This document shows positions 1 through 12,967 of a DNA stretch of 64,000 nt, one piece after another. The stretch is taken from assembly GCA_013398015.1 (NCBI GenBank), contig VZRR01010918.1, positions 106,751 to 170,750 on the forward strand, read 5' to 3'. The notes below the pieces were generated by a model, which was not told where the DNA came from, did not search any database, and was given only the letters and a program-made list of their open reading frames with translations. Within the stretch, counting starts at the first letter, position 1; each line of letters opens with the position of its first letter. Position numbers and translations under genes: made by a program. Origin of the DNA: Oreocharis arfaki (lineage: Eukaryota; Chordata; Aves; Passeriformes; Paramythiidae).

Positions 1-3000
1 ATCCAGGGCAATGGAGGGTACTGCAGAAAGAGCACCACTTCCACACCCTCCCAGCACACCACTTTTGCTTCAGCTGTAGAGGCTGTGTAAACACTGAGGA
101 AGCTGCATAATCAAGCAGGGAACTCATCCACCTGAAAGAAAAGGCTTTCTGAAAAATGAGTTCTGCTCCTAGCATCACCCCAAACTCAAAGAATGCTCTG
201 GCGAAGATCAAGGTTTCACTGCTTAACAAGGATCCAGGGGATTGGACAATGAAGTAAGTGACTATAATCAAATCAGCTCCATGAATTTGTGCCTCAGTTT
301 CCCTTCCTAGAGTGACAGTACCTGCCTTCAGCTGGTTGTTGGGAGGCTTAAAATCCATGAAACACCCAGAGATCCTTTCATACGCACAAAGACTTCATAT
401 TAATCACACAATGTGATTACAATTACTGAAAACACTTCGCCCCCTTCAAAGTTACCAGTAATACAGAAAGCAGAAATCCTTCACTCAGACATAAATACAT
501 TCCCTGTTTAGCAAAAGGCTTACAGAAAGTCTGGGAAAGGCACACACATAGGCATGTGTATATTCATCTATTTGAGAAGAGCTGCATTCCATAGCACTCC
601 CTGGCTCGCGTGCGTTTAACAGAATATCTATTTAGGAAAATGTGACTAGCACAGCCAGCTATGCACTGCTCACATCTGCTAATCCTTTACTGCTCAAGTA
701 ATCATCTTCACTTGAAAAAAGATTTATACTATTTTGGGTCAGGCGAAGAGGAGCTAAGCACTTCAAAACTCTTGCAGCTGATTATCTTCAGGGAAGCACT
801 GCCTTTATGTTCCCCTCCAGCAGGGTATAGAGGGATCTCGTTTCTGGAGGTGGGTAGAATTACTTTCGATAGCTCAGACAGGTACAGAATGGACAGAGGA
901 AAGGCTTGTGGCTACAATATTTACCATACTGGGTGGCACTTGTAGGTCTATTTCATTTGCACAGGTAAACAGCACTGCTCCCTCGACCACAGCTGCTTTG
1001 CAGTGCTGTGTTACCAGGTGCTTTCACAGACACATCCTCCTCCCAGACTTCACGGTTAAAGGACACCGGCTGAAAGCTTGCCTTGCCTCTCTGAGACACA
1101 AGCACCTGACAGCCTGGGACTGATTCTGAACTCAGCCAGCTCCAATTCCAGAGAGTAACTCCAGACTGACACCAGAGCATGGCTCCAACTAAGCCATGTT
1201 CATCTGTGTGGTTTAGGAATTCCCTTTGCCAGGGTGGGAGGAAGAGATTGGCCCTTGTGTTCCTGTATTGTATGAGCACATCGGGGTTACCAAACAGAGT
1301 GGTGGAGGGAGAGTGGAGTGCCAAAAAAATACAGCATACACACAGGCAACCTTCTATAACAGCCCTGCCCTCCGCAGCAGATGGGGTGCAACCACCGCAC
1401 AAGGACAACTCTCCTCTCCCTCGTGCACCACAGGCAGCCCTCTCTGGCTGTGAAGCATAGATACAGTTTGACAGATTTTGACCCTGTGCACCTCTTTTGG
1501 TGGGTGGCTCTCCATGGATGCCTGCCTGCCTATTCAGCTGTCTTCTCATTTAGTGCAGCCAGATCAGTGTCAGAGCCAAGGGGTGCCCAGCACATTTGCA
1601 TCTCCCACTTTGCAGTATAGACCTGTCCCACCTAGTAACAATGAATTTCGGAGTACTCCACTGCTGGCTGGCTCTCCTGGAAAAGCTGTGCACCCTCGTT
1701 CAAGTGGTGTGTATGTGGGACAGGACTTGGTCACAAATATCTCCTCAGGCACTTTTCTCTTCAAATGCATGGGCGGCCCCACTGATTTCACCCCACAAGT
1801 GCCATACAATGTCCCCTGTGGCCCATGGCCAGCACTTCTGGTAACCTGACCTAGCTTTGAACAAGTTCTACAGCTCAGAGAACACAGTCAGGAACACAGG
1901 CCATGCCTACCAGGGCTGTGCCGGCATTGCCTCCTCTCACTCAGCAAATTCTGGAGAAGAAAGCATCTTCACTAAACCTCTCGTGTATCTGTGCCTAGAT
2001 TTTAAGAAAGGCATTTTCTCATACAGGCAGACAGGCAGGAATAATTTTAGAATATTAATGTTTGACTGTGCTTAACATTATAGAAGATCTAACAAGCCTT
2101 CCATATGTCTCCAGCTCAGACATAATGACCAACAAATACTAACAATGGCAAAAAAAACCCCCCACGTACCTGTCCGTATACAACCTCCCTTAAAGTTTGT
2201 AGAAATGTAACTGGGGAAACAAAAAACTGGCAGATTTGTGATCTCCTCATCCTCAAATTAAACATGCCATAAAGGCTATTTTCTCCTAAAATATCTATAA
2301 TTGATTGACCAGCAGAATTTCTGAGACAGATCTTGTAACCCTGAGAAACTGGTGTACCTACCCACGCTGAATGGAACAGTGGTTCTTCAGCTCTTCTCCT
2401 ATTAACATCAGAATCATCTTGCCTTTGACACCTTAAAAACTCTGAACAAATTTTAATTAATCAATTCTTGTGTTGCACTGGTGATTCAAGTGCTGGTACT
2501 TAGTTAATCATGTCTGTGACAACTGTGGTACAGACAGTGTAAGATCAGCAAGCACAAGTTCTTGACTTTTTTGGATGACTTTTGAAAATAACCACCATTT
2601 ACTTAGGGGTCTGCTTACCTACTTATCTGTATTGCAATAGCATTCCCAGTCCTCCCTAAGGATAAGGGTTTGTTCATAGCTGGAGTGGGCCCCAGCCTCC
2701 CTTACCTGAAACAGGTCCAGTAATGCAGCCTGCAGGTGTGGCAAAGGGACATGTTTGTAGCATCCTTGAGGAGGAACTCATCCCCAGTCCACCTGCCTTG
2801 GGGGCCAGCTCCAGTGTGAGATGCCAGCCAGTCAGAACACCACAGACGAAGAAGATGGAGGTGGAGACAGGCAGATTTTGTATTTGGTTACCAGAAAAGT
2901 GACTCTGTAGGGACTTGTGAGAGGTCACGGGAGCTCCGTGGACGTGCGTGTGTGGGGGTTGAATTAAAGACAACTGAGGGATTCTGTCTAGCTCCTACCT

Positions 3001-5324
3001 GGCTCCAGATGAGTATTTACTCTAGAGATTCCTCTTTGTTATTCATCATGAAACATCTACCCAACACCACAGAAAAAGACTGATCTCAAAATTAGGATTA
3101 GGTAGTAATGTAGGACATAGCCTGAATTGCAGACCACTGCAAACCAATGCCTGCTTTGAAATACAAGAATTGCAACTTCATTGCCCTTCTAGCATGATTT
3201 TGCATTAACTGCTTCCACTGGTTCTTGAAGGCCTTCTTTAACTCTCTTCTGCAGTGAAACACAGTCTCCTTTCGTTCTTGTTTTCTCAGTTTTGATCTAG
3301 AGAAATCCGAATGTCTTCTTTGGTAGTATGAATACTTTAAAACTAATTTTTTTTATAATGATCAAACATCTCAGCTTTGTAACTATTTTTGCTTTAATTC
3401 CCCAGAAGGAATTAAAGGCTCCAGGTCAGCAAAATGATCTATGAATCAGCTGCTGCTCTTAACATTGGGACTGTCAAGACTAGGTGCCTCCCAGCACATC
3501 CCATCCCCTGTGACTTTAGGATCACCCAGAAATGATGACATTATAGCAAGAGGCATCATAGCCTCTCTTTGGTCTTCTACAGAACATGTGCCAAACATGC
3601 TTTCCCCTGGTTCTTTCTAATCTTAAATCTAATCAGAAAGAATATAATGACATGTTAAATACCTAAATTCATTGTCATTGATTTGTAATTCCTCACAAAG
3701 GGCAACTGAAACAATCACAAATATACAGACACCCTTCCCTACACAGGGGGAATGCATTTTGATACAGTTGGAAAAGTGTGATAGACTTCTGAGACACCAA
3801 GGGCTTTTGATGACCATATCTACACTGTACCCAAAATCCATCTGCACTAGAATTTGACCAGTCATTCCAAACAGCTGCCTGGTCTTCCTAATTAGCCTTC
3901 CAAAAAGCTATTTCCTTCTATTCCCAAACGCAAAACACCTTCTCCCTTCATAATGATAAAGGCTGAAGGTCTGTGATGGACAATATTTTGTCCAAGTTTC
4001 ACTGAGACAGTATGGTTTCTGTGCTTTTATCAGTTGACCCACACAAGTGTTTAAAACTGTCCAGCTTTTTTCTTCGTAATGGATTTGGTTTAGGTATTTT
4101 CTTTTATGTCTATTATTCAGGTAATTTTGGAGATTCTTCAGAGTATCACAATCCTATATTGTTGATCTTGGAGAAACCATCTATATTTACTGATGAATGA
4201 GGAGAAATACGCTATAGAAAAGGTAATCTCTAAAGTATCTGGACCATGTACACGTGGTTTGATAAGGGAGGGAGCCAGCTCAAATTTGTGCCAAGCAGCC
4301 CTCCCAGCTGGTCTCCAGGACCCACTGCTTTACCTGTGCACACAGAGCAAGGCAGATATGTGCAAATTACATGTACATCTTTCAGCCTGTGTTGCCTCTA
4401 GGTCGTAAAGCTAACACAGTACAAACCAGCACGTAGCCATTTAGGACAGGAAGTGAAAAGCTATATTTAGCTGAACCTGTAGTGGAAAGTAGATGATCAG
4501 AATATTGCTGACATTTGTGCCCGCATTCCTGTGAGCATTGGTGTAAGACTGTCTGCAGGGCTGAGAAGTTCCTCCTCAGGGACGATATTCCCAGTGTGGT
4601 ATGTCCTCTAGCAAACAATGGGACAGCTGCCCTCTCTGCTACCACCAGTACAACTGCACAACGTGCTCCAAGCATCCACTAAGTTTGGCAAGGACTCACT
4701 TACTGGAAGTGTTGGAAAAATTGTGTAACAAATCAGTGGGGTTGTAAAAAGCTTTTCAGTTAAATGAATTTCAGGAGATTTTTGTCTCCTCCCTACCAAA
4801 TTCAGGTAGCTTTGTAGAACACCTCCTTCTTTGTATCTTTATAGCGATATCCCAATCTTGGTGCAATGCATCTTGAACACAGAGATTTCCTTCCTGAGAA
4901 GCACCATCCCCCTCAACCAGAAAGCATATTCCTCATCAGAGCTTGACAGACAGCAGGGATTTAATAACACTGATTTATTTCCAGTTGCTTGAACTGTCCC
5001 TTCCCTATTTAAACAGCACATCTCACAGGTTCTGGGTGGAGGTTTTCTTCGAGGAGTACTTTGCATTGGGTCCAAGACTTCCTGAGGCCAGCAGGACTTT
5101 TCCCACTGATTCAAATAAGCTGAGATTAAGCCCTTTACAAAGGATGGCTCTTGAGGAGTTTTTAAGAAATTTTTTCTCGGTTCAAACCTGAACCTGGTAA
5201 AAGTTGGTGTAAGATTTCTTTACTGCACTGCAGAGACAAACGTGTAGCCTGGGTAGAAGAACCTTCTGATAACAAAGCTCTTGTGGCCATCTAACATGGG
5301 CCACATGGGTTTGATCCCTGTACG

Positions 5325-5395
5325 GGCTACTCACTCAAGAATTGGACTCAGTGATTCTTGTGGGATCACAGAATATTCTGTGATTCTGTGAAACT
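5325..5395 (+). repeat. CR1 LINE 3' tail fragment
   Basis: The sequence ATTGGACTCAGTGATTCTTG followed by GGATCACAGAATATTC and TGTGATTCTGTG matches the 3' end of avian CR1 elements (GGACTCGATGAT...ATTCTGTGATTCTGTG). Only the last ~70 bp are recognisable, as usual for 5'-truncated CR1 copies. Confidence 0.75.
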
Positions 5396-8300
5396 CCCAT
5401 TCCGCAGAAGTCATGGTTTTCACAGCATGCTTGACAGGTTCTCTGCTCTGCTCTACACACGAGATCAGACTAGACAATCAAAACATTCCCTTCTGAAGCT
5501 AAAATCTGTGAACCTATGAGAGTTGTTCGGTTTACAGATTCCTCCAGTGCTGGACCTCTTGATGTCTACATTTATCACATGAAATCTGTCAACTGTGATG
5601 GTAGGTTTTGTGCCAAAAAGGCATGTCACCAAAAAGATGTACAGTCATTACTTCATTAGGTAACCTGGTGTCCCAGAAATGAGAACCACTGTAACCCATC
5701 CCAGCTACCTGAGACAGCCATTATCTCAAAGATGTATTCAATATTTACTCACAACATATCTCTCTCTCAGCTGCTGTCTGCTCTACTCATCATATCCCAC
5801 ATACATTTGCCAGATGTTAGAGTGAAGGCATATATCTTTACATGAAACCATGGTCACCATCGTCAAGCAGCTCACATTTCTCCAGATGTTTTGTGATCTC
5901 ACCACTCATTAATGTTCCTAGGAGTTAGCCTGACTCTAGGTGAGAATTAATGGTTGAATTTCCCTATTTCTCTCCCATAGCATTTTGGAAGAATTTGATT
6001 ACACTGATTTCTATCCAGCCCCTAGTTGCACTTCGCCCTCATTCCTCTCCGAGTAGCTGCTAATTCTGGAGGCAGATTTCTCCCCGGTGTCTTTCTGACA
6101 TTTCACAGACATAAATCAGCAAAACTTCCTTATGGATTTACTACATGCAGAATAGACCCTAGTCCTTACTAGGAATGAATGCATGGATATTTCCAAGTCG
6201 CTGGGGTACTTCCATGACAATTTGCACTGCCGTAGTTTCTGTGCGTGTGAGTAAACTTTCCCTTTTAACCAGTGTTAAAACTATGCTCAACAGAGGGGCA
6301 ATCTCAGCAATTGCTCACACAATTTTTGTGCACAGAATTTTAAAATCAGGTCCAGATTCTCCATCAACACCTTGCCTTAGGTTACCATCTCTCTTGGAAG
6401 CTATAAACTCCAAATACTTTGCATAATTTGCACCTAATTCAGTGTAACCATAACAGGAAACCAGCTAAACACCATTTAGAAATGTTTCTAATTCTGTAAT
6501 GTGTTGGAAGCCACAATGTATACATGTTAAAGTGTAATTTTGAGGATCTTCGGCAATATTATAGGAAGTTAACAGAAAGAGTTAAAATAGATTTTAAAAT
6601 ACCTATGTTCCTTTTTAAGAGTGGAAGATAGATTGAAAAAAAGACCATCAGTTAATGAAATAAAGGGTCATTCTGTTAAATTGTTCTATGAAGAATGCAT
6701 GCAGCATGCCCATTGATGCTTCAATATTCCTCCAACCACTTAATTTACAGTCCAAATCTAGGGTGTATGGCTTGTTTACTTTCTCCTGCAACTCTAGACG
6801 AAAAACAAACCTTTGCAAGCATATGGCTCCTTTTGGACAATCTCAGAAAGAGATAAACAGATGTATCTTCCAGTTTATCATACTTAACATCTTAACTGTC
6901 ACAAATGCAGGGAGTATCTGCAAAGTGCAAATTCTTTGGTTTACCATCTAATAGGTTCCTCTTTCCAGTCTACAGGGATTGGATGCTTTCATTTTTTCCT
7001 GACAGCTGTGTGAACTTTGTCCCTCAGTGTTTAACATTACGTGGAACTGAGGAATTATACCTTGAAACAGGAGCGGCATTGTTCCACTTACTGCAAACAA
7101 CTGAACAAGGCAAAAGCAGTGACAACTGCAATGCAGGATTCTGCCTCCATCCCCCCACTCCATGTGTGTATTTGGGAGCAGCGCTATGGTGAAACCATCA
7201 CACACTGGCCTGTCAGCAGCAATTTCACCCCCTTTTTGGCTGAGTGTGCTCTAAGAAGGGCAGCACCCTCTGCAAATGCAAATGCAAGTATCCCATATCT
7301 ATCCACTCACCCACAGAGCTGCTTCTACTGGACCCCTCACAGAAATATCTGGGAGCTTTTATTCATGGAAAACAGGCTAAATGTGTCAAATAGATAAGAA
7401 AAAGTCTCAGTATCTGGTATTATTGTGGTTTTCCAAGCCGGGGCAGGGGGGGTGGGTGGTGAGGTGACTGACAGTTTCAGCAGCTATGTAATTTTCCCCC
7501 GATTGTTTACAAAAGGAAACAGAAATGCCCAGCTTCAGCATGGGCTTTATGATACAACCAAGCCTTGGGAGGATTCCAGCCTTATCCTGGAATCCCCAGT
7601 AGCTAGCTGACTGTCCTCCGAGTCAAAACCCATTTTCTCTCCCACTGTTTTCCCAGGGCTTGGTCCTGCAAGGTGCAGTGTTTCGTCCAGAAGCAAGGGA
7701 AGCCTGTGATCTTTTCCTGACAGAAAGTACATTTGAAGTCTCCTGGGAGTCTGAAGACAGGGTTCATGTACACCTTAGTGTGCAGGAACTGGAGTGACCA
7801 TCAGCTCATAGGGACGAGCCCTTATCCACTTCTGCATTTGAGCAGAAACAAAGCAAGCCTCCCAGAAAAGCTTTGCCACATTTCCAAAACTAAAGAAGTC
7901 CCTTTTTCTGTTCTTTGCCCCAAGCTGCAGCTTGGGATTCAGCCTTCTTCCTTAAATAGCTAAGGTTCAAGCTAAAAAAATGTATTGCAGTTTGTTTTTA
8001 GCTGGAACTTGTCAGTGAAAGGAAATACTGTAAATTACAACACAATCATGCCACACCATTGTGACTATGTAACTGGTAACTCAGCAGTCAGCTCACAAAT
8101 GCAGCTGAGAACTCTTTGTTAAGTAGGAAAAGGAAAGCAACAGTTATTAAAAACGAACAGTCACTAAAGATTCAGGACTTACCCTGAGTCATCCCTGGCT
8201 CCCTTGTCTCCTGCTGATGTTTTCATCATTACAGCAAACTTTAAGACACTTTCTGTATCACAGTGGCTTGAGAGTTCCTCGGTCAGAAAAGCAATTCCTT

Positions 8301-8542
8301 CCCATCGCTGAGCAGAACTTCCACATCCTCAGGTTTTGTACTGAAGATGGTATTTCAAGGGCGTGAGGGGGAAGATGTTTAAAACCAGCTTCAGGCTCAG
8401 CAGTATCGGAGAGCAGAGGACTAAACAAGCACTGAAAAGAAAGCAAACTACCAAGAAGATCCGATTTTAGCCTCTCTTATTTCTACTTCCTGTATTTATA
8501 CGAACGGGGGATTTCAGGAAGAGGCAGTCTTTGGTGGTCAAG

Positions 8543-8573
8543 GGTGTGTGTGTGTGTGTGTGTATGTGTGTGT
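8543..8573 (+). repeat. (GT)n microsatellite
   Basis: An almost pure GT dinucleotide run with one interrupting A, about 31 bp. It may be polymorphic. Confidence 0.95.
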
Positions 8574-8959
8574 TATAAAGCCATATTTAGTAGTGCAAGC
8601 AGGTTAACCTTATTAGAACGAAGGGCCTGAGACTTTCAACTTATTTGTTTCTCTAACCTAAGTAAGTTTCAGAGGAAATAATTTTACAGACTACAGGTAT
8701 ATCAGGAGGCAACGGAGCATAGTGAACTTTGTAAAGGATTTTGTAAGGCAGCAAAGCAGTAAGTCTCCGTCTGCAAATTCCTGAAGCATGTGTATTTCTA
8801 CTGCTTGAGTAACTGGAACCAGATGGAGCTTGGAAATCTTTATATTTACACAGGACCTGAGAAAATGAAATGTCTAACGCTGGCAGAGGACAGCTTCACA
8901 AAATCATTCCCAGTTAAAGCAAAAGCTAATGATAAGGTTGTGTGACTGCTGGTAAATGA

Positions 8960-9165
8960 ATGGCTATCCTCGCTGGGAAGCTCCAGTCGGGCTCAGTGCA
9001 CGTTTGACCTGCAGTTACTGAAGCGGTCGAGTGTTTGCTGTGCGGGAAACCCGAGCGAACACACACCAGCTGTGGAGGCTGGGGGCTGACAGACGCGCTG
9101 TCACACAGCGCTGGTGGCACTCCCGTTCGGCAGCCCCGTTGCTCCAGAAATATTTGATGCTAGGA
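8960..9165. promoter_or_regulatory. Small CpG-dense patch
   Basis: About fourteen CpG dinucleotides occur in roughly 200 bp, in an otherwise strongly CpG-depleted region, along with locally higher G+C. It could be a small CpG-island promoter (for example for a downstream gene such as RIN3 on the minus strand), an enhancer, or unmethylated remnant sequence. No initiation codon in a recognised protein context is seen, so the function is open. Confidence 0.3.
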
Positions 9166-12129
9166 GAATAGATCATGGAAAAAATAAGGCAGAAGTAGAA
9201 AGAAGAGATGGAGAAAAGCAATTGGATGGAATGGAATGGGAGACAAAAGTAACTTTCTTCCCCTTTTATCTTTAGAAGGAGTTTCTCAGCTTTCTAAAAA
9301 TAGACTGTGCCACACAGTCCACAGCAGTAATGCAAATGCCAGGGAGCTGTCAGTGTATTGGCAAGAGGGAAACTAGACCCCAGTGTAGAACATAGAGCCA
9401 ATTCTGCAGCCACTGAGCTAGGGGGAGTCAGGGAGACTTTCACTATCACCAAGTCACACCTTCGATGTAACACAAGATTAAATTTTCCCAGGTTTTGGTT
9501 TGGTTTTTTTTAATAAAGACTGCAACTTCAGTTCACATTAGGAAAATTATCTTCTGTCTTTTACACGGATTTATCTTAGAAAGTCTATTATCTTACAAAG
9601 AGCCTTACTGAAAGACTGCATAATGGAAAATTCACCACTCTTCTAAGTAAGGTATCTTAGTGCTTAATTGCTGGTATTATTTAAATTCACACCTGATTTT
9701 TTGCCTTATCTCATTTTAAATTTTCAGCTACTGTATCCTGTAATGCTCTTTTTACTATATTGAGGATCTCCAACTCCTCCAACTCCTCCATCTCCTGGTT
9801 CAATTTCAGGCAACGACAAACCCATTCAATGCAAAATTTAGTCCTCTTAGACAAACTGGTTGGCTCAGATTCACTCATCCCTTACTGCAGACTTGTCAGA
9901 TCTCAGCTCTGAATCCTTCTGTGGGTTCTGGGCTCAGAGGTCCAAGAAAAAAATACCTTCTAGATTTGTTCACTAGCTGGGCACCTATTGGCATGAGAAT
10001 GATCTCCTACAAGCGTCACACAAATTCAACTCTACCCCAGTTTCCACTTCCCTCCCCCACAATTCAGCAGGGACCAGGCCCACTCAGCATTTGCCCTTGC
10101 TTTGCTGGATAAAAAAGTTTGCTGAGACAAAACAATGCAAAGTTGAGCTGCTTGCACAGACCTGCTCACACAGAGAAAACTGTTCACACCTATCTCAGTT
10201 TCATGTAGGCAAACACCTAAGATTGTGCAAACGCAGAACACAAGAGAGTTATAAAATTCAAATTATATTTTTAGGGAAGAAGAAAAAAAAATACTAGAAC
10301 TATTAAAAAGATCAAGGAAAAAATGGCAAAAATACAGTGTACAAAATTCCAGTATTTTGGTGCTATCTCAGTTTCATGTGATTTGAGTGAAATCTTTCAT
10401 ACTACTTCCAATGTAAATAATGCAGTTTCAGAAATCTGAAGTTTTGAAATTTGTTTTGTTAAAGATATTGACCAAATTTAATTTTAAAAGTCTCATATTT
10501 TCTGCAAAATACTGAGTAGTTCTGTAAAATATTTAAAATATGAAAATTAAGACAAATTTTCTCCAAGCTTTACTAGGTGTTTTTTTGAGCCAGAGATTCG
10601 GCAGATTTAGTATGTGACAATGTGTTCTAGTACCAGGCTTTGGAAGTAAATAATTACACAGAAGATAATCACAAAATAATATCCAATTACATCAAACTGA
10701 CATTCCTCTGTTATAAATCCAAGCCAAACGGGAGGAATTCATGTCTCTTCTAGGACTGATTCATCCTTTCCATCTTAAGCCACAGCATCCTGCAGCCCTT
10801 TCTTGTAGTTTAATGCAGCTGGGTTGGAAAGGTTTAAAAATGGCTTATGGGGGAAGCCATTAAGTACAATGAGCACTTCAGCTACAATAAAGGGCTTTCA
10901 GAATATGCTCAGATTACACAACAGTTCTGCCTTCCATACAGTTGGGAGCGGCTGCATCAATAATATGGCATGTGAGAGGAGCCCTTAGGAACTGCCATGC
11001 CTATTGTCACTAATCCATAGATTATGTGCCTTTTATAGAGCCTATTACATAACAGATCAGGACGGGTCACCATGTCAAGGATGGAAAGATTAAATGAAGA
11101 GGTACTTTTCACATTCAGACTCTGAGTCTTAAAAGTTAATTCTGTGTATAAGAAGGCATCTTTTGCTTTCCCCAGCTTACAAAAATTTGTTTTAGCACAC
11201 ACTAAAGAATGAACTCTTATGCAAAATTCAAAGAATGCAGAATATACTTTTTCTACACTTCCATATGACTTTTCCATAGATGCACAAAAGCCCACAGTGT
11301 TTCATGACAGGTTTATACAGCAGTAGGGATTCCAGTCTCATGCATAGTGCTTAAGAAAAAGAAGATCAAGCTTTGTTTTAAGTTGCATTTTCTGGTAGTG
11401 AACTGGCTAGGAGTATTCACGAGAAGACTCCTGTCTAATGAAACTGTTAATACACCAGCCATGAGATGAAGCACATAAACTCTCAGCTCCTCTTTTTCCA
11501 AGAACTGCACTTAAAACTTTTCCTAAGCCCTGTACCACAGACTATTTACAATATACCAGGAGTCTCTGCAGATCCTGAACTGGACTACAGGGGTGCTGGA
11601 AATGGGCAGGCAAGGGTAAGAAGGAGTATCTCCAGAGCCTAGGGAACTGGGAAAGGAAAACAGCACTGTGTGGCCTTTGGACCCATTTCCAGCCTCTCAT
11701 CAGCACGCAGTACTCAATGTGAACCTGCTGGACACCAATATTCCACGAGACGAGGCAGCCAAAATGCTCTTGATCAGGGGTTTTTCTGAGGTTGCCAGAA
11801 TTGCTTCTCCATCAGTCCCTCAGTACAGCAAACTGTGTTCTCAGCAAACTGAGTTCTCAGTTTTCTAGTCCTGAAAGAGCAAACTGTGTGTTTCAGAATT
11901 GCTGCAAATCAAACTGATACACTTAACTCACTTCAAATAATGGCTTGATCTAGGCAATACTCTCTGGAATACACCGAATGTGGGCCTTCTGTCACTCAGT
12001 TCAGCAGGGTCCAGATTTCACCAAAAAAGTGTAGGCACATAGCCTATTTGGGTCCTGAAATTCTAGATTTTCAACAATATATATGATAATGTTCCACATC
12101 TACTAATCATCTGAGAAGAAAACCAGCAA
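9166..12129. other. Unassigned non-coding stretch
   Basis: No exons or clear repeats were recognised. There is a short tandem CTCCAACTC-type repeat at 9768-9795. The segment at 10775-10980 has balanced composition and few repeats and could be a conserved non-coding element, but that cannot be judged from one genome. Confidence 0.5.
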
Positions 12130-12147
12130 ACACTCTCATTTATATAA

Positions 12148-12153
12148 TTTATT
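12148..12153 (-). terminator. Candidate distal poly(A) signal of SLC24A4
   Basis: TTTATT on the plus strand reads AATAAA on the minus strand. It lies between an AT-rich upstream block (12154-12250) and a G/T-rich downstream stretch (GTGTTTGCTGGTTTT type, about 12118-12137). That arrangement is typical of a vertebrate cleavage/polyadenylation site. There is no transcript evidence. Confidence 0.4.
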
Positions 12154-12609
12154 GATAGTGTACATATTTTTATATAGTGCATTATAATACTGACTGCTAT
12201 ATAATCTTTATAAATGCTGAGTTAACTATTTTTTTAAATTCTCACAACAAAAATAATCAAATATCATGCCAACATTTTGTAACAAATTATCACATTAAAT
12301 CCATTTGGATTTCATGACATATTTATCTGTACAATGGACCCCATATCACAGAGCATTCACAGTGCATAAGGTCACAGTCATTGAAAAAATAAATAACATG
12401 AGAGATTTCTGTTATTTACAGTTTACAAACCCATCCCTTTCTGTTTTCAAAGTAAGCAGTTCTAGAAAGTTTTCATAATATTTAAAGAGGTATTGCACCT
12501 CTGAAGGGTGCACTGCAAATGCCTGCAAGTATGAAACACAGGTTTTTAAAAGGTTCAGAAGTTATTTCAGTGACCATAAATGATTTCAAATAATTTGTTG
12601 CAATGGAGG

Positions 12610-12665
12610 AGATACTGTGAGCCAAATTCTATGCTCAGTTCCACTGATACTGATTTGTGCCAACT
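12610..12665 (+). repeat. Possible ancient amniote interspersed repeat
   Basis: The motif GAGCCAAATTCTATGCTCAG followed by TTCCACTGATACTGATTTGTG resembles the widespread reptile/bird repeat beginning GGCCAAATTCTGCTCTCAGTTACACTG. It is diverged, and the match is from memory. Confidence 0.3.
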
Positions 12666-12961
12666 AACAGGACATTAATGAGCACTGGCACCACTCCCAA
12701 GAACATGAAGTCAAGAATTTTGTCATAACTTTGCTGCAGTAACAGCCATTTGAAATACAGGTGTTGCTGGGGAAGCAGATTTACAAATTTTCTTTGCATA
12801 CATAACTGGTGTATGAATGAAGGCCATAATCTTTCTACAAAAACCCTCTGAAAGGAAGCATCTCAGTTGTTTTTAATCTTTCTGGAGATTATATCTGTCT
12901 GGTTTTCATATATTTTGATACCTTTAGAGTTTGTCACCATGCCTAGTGCTATAAACCAATC

Positions 12962-12967
12962 TTTATT
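12962..12967 (-). terminator. Candidate proximal poly(A) signal
   Basis: AATAAA on the minus strand in the context ACAAATAAAGATTGG, followed by moderately GT-containing sequence. It could serve as an alternative SLC24A4 3' end. The call rests on the hexamer and its context only. Confidence 0.25.

Larger units (their letters stand above)
1..8900. other. Non-coding stretch, no gene recognised
   Basis: I see no exon chain or known protein here on either strand. The open frames are short and lack family motifs. The longest (953-1549 minus, 198 codons) lies in a slightly GC-richer segment and resembles nothing I know. In mammals RIN3 lies downstream of SLC24A4 in the same orientation, so this could be intergenic sequence or a RIN3 intron, but no RIN3 exon was identified. 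A CR1 tail lies at 5325-5395 and a GT repeat at 8543-8573. Confidence 0.6.

Noticed and set aside
953..1549. 198-codon open frame on the minus strand, the longest in the window
   Set aside because: It lies in a locally GC-richer segment, has no recognisable domain or family motif, no splice context, and overlapping frames of similar size on the other strand. Chance is the simplest explanation.
2674..2973. Possible exon on the minus strand ending at a GTAAGG-type donor near 2706
   Set aside because: The 99-codon frame has no similarity I know, and no partner exons were found. One donor-like site is not enough.
1..12000. Expected neighbour RIN3
   Set aside because: The SH2, VPS9 or RA-domain motifs of RIN3 were not seen on either strand. 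Synteny alone does not support an annotation.
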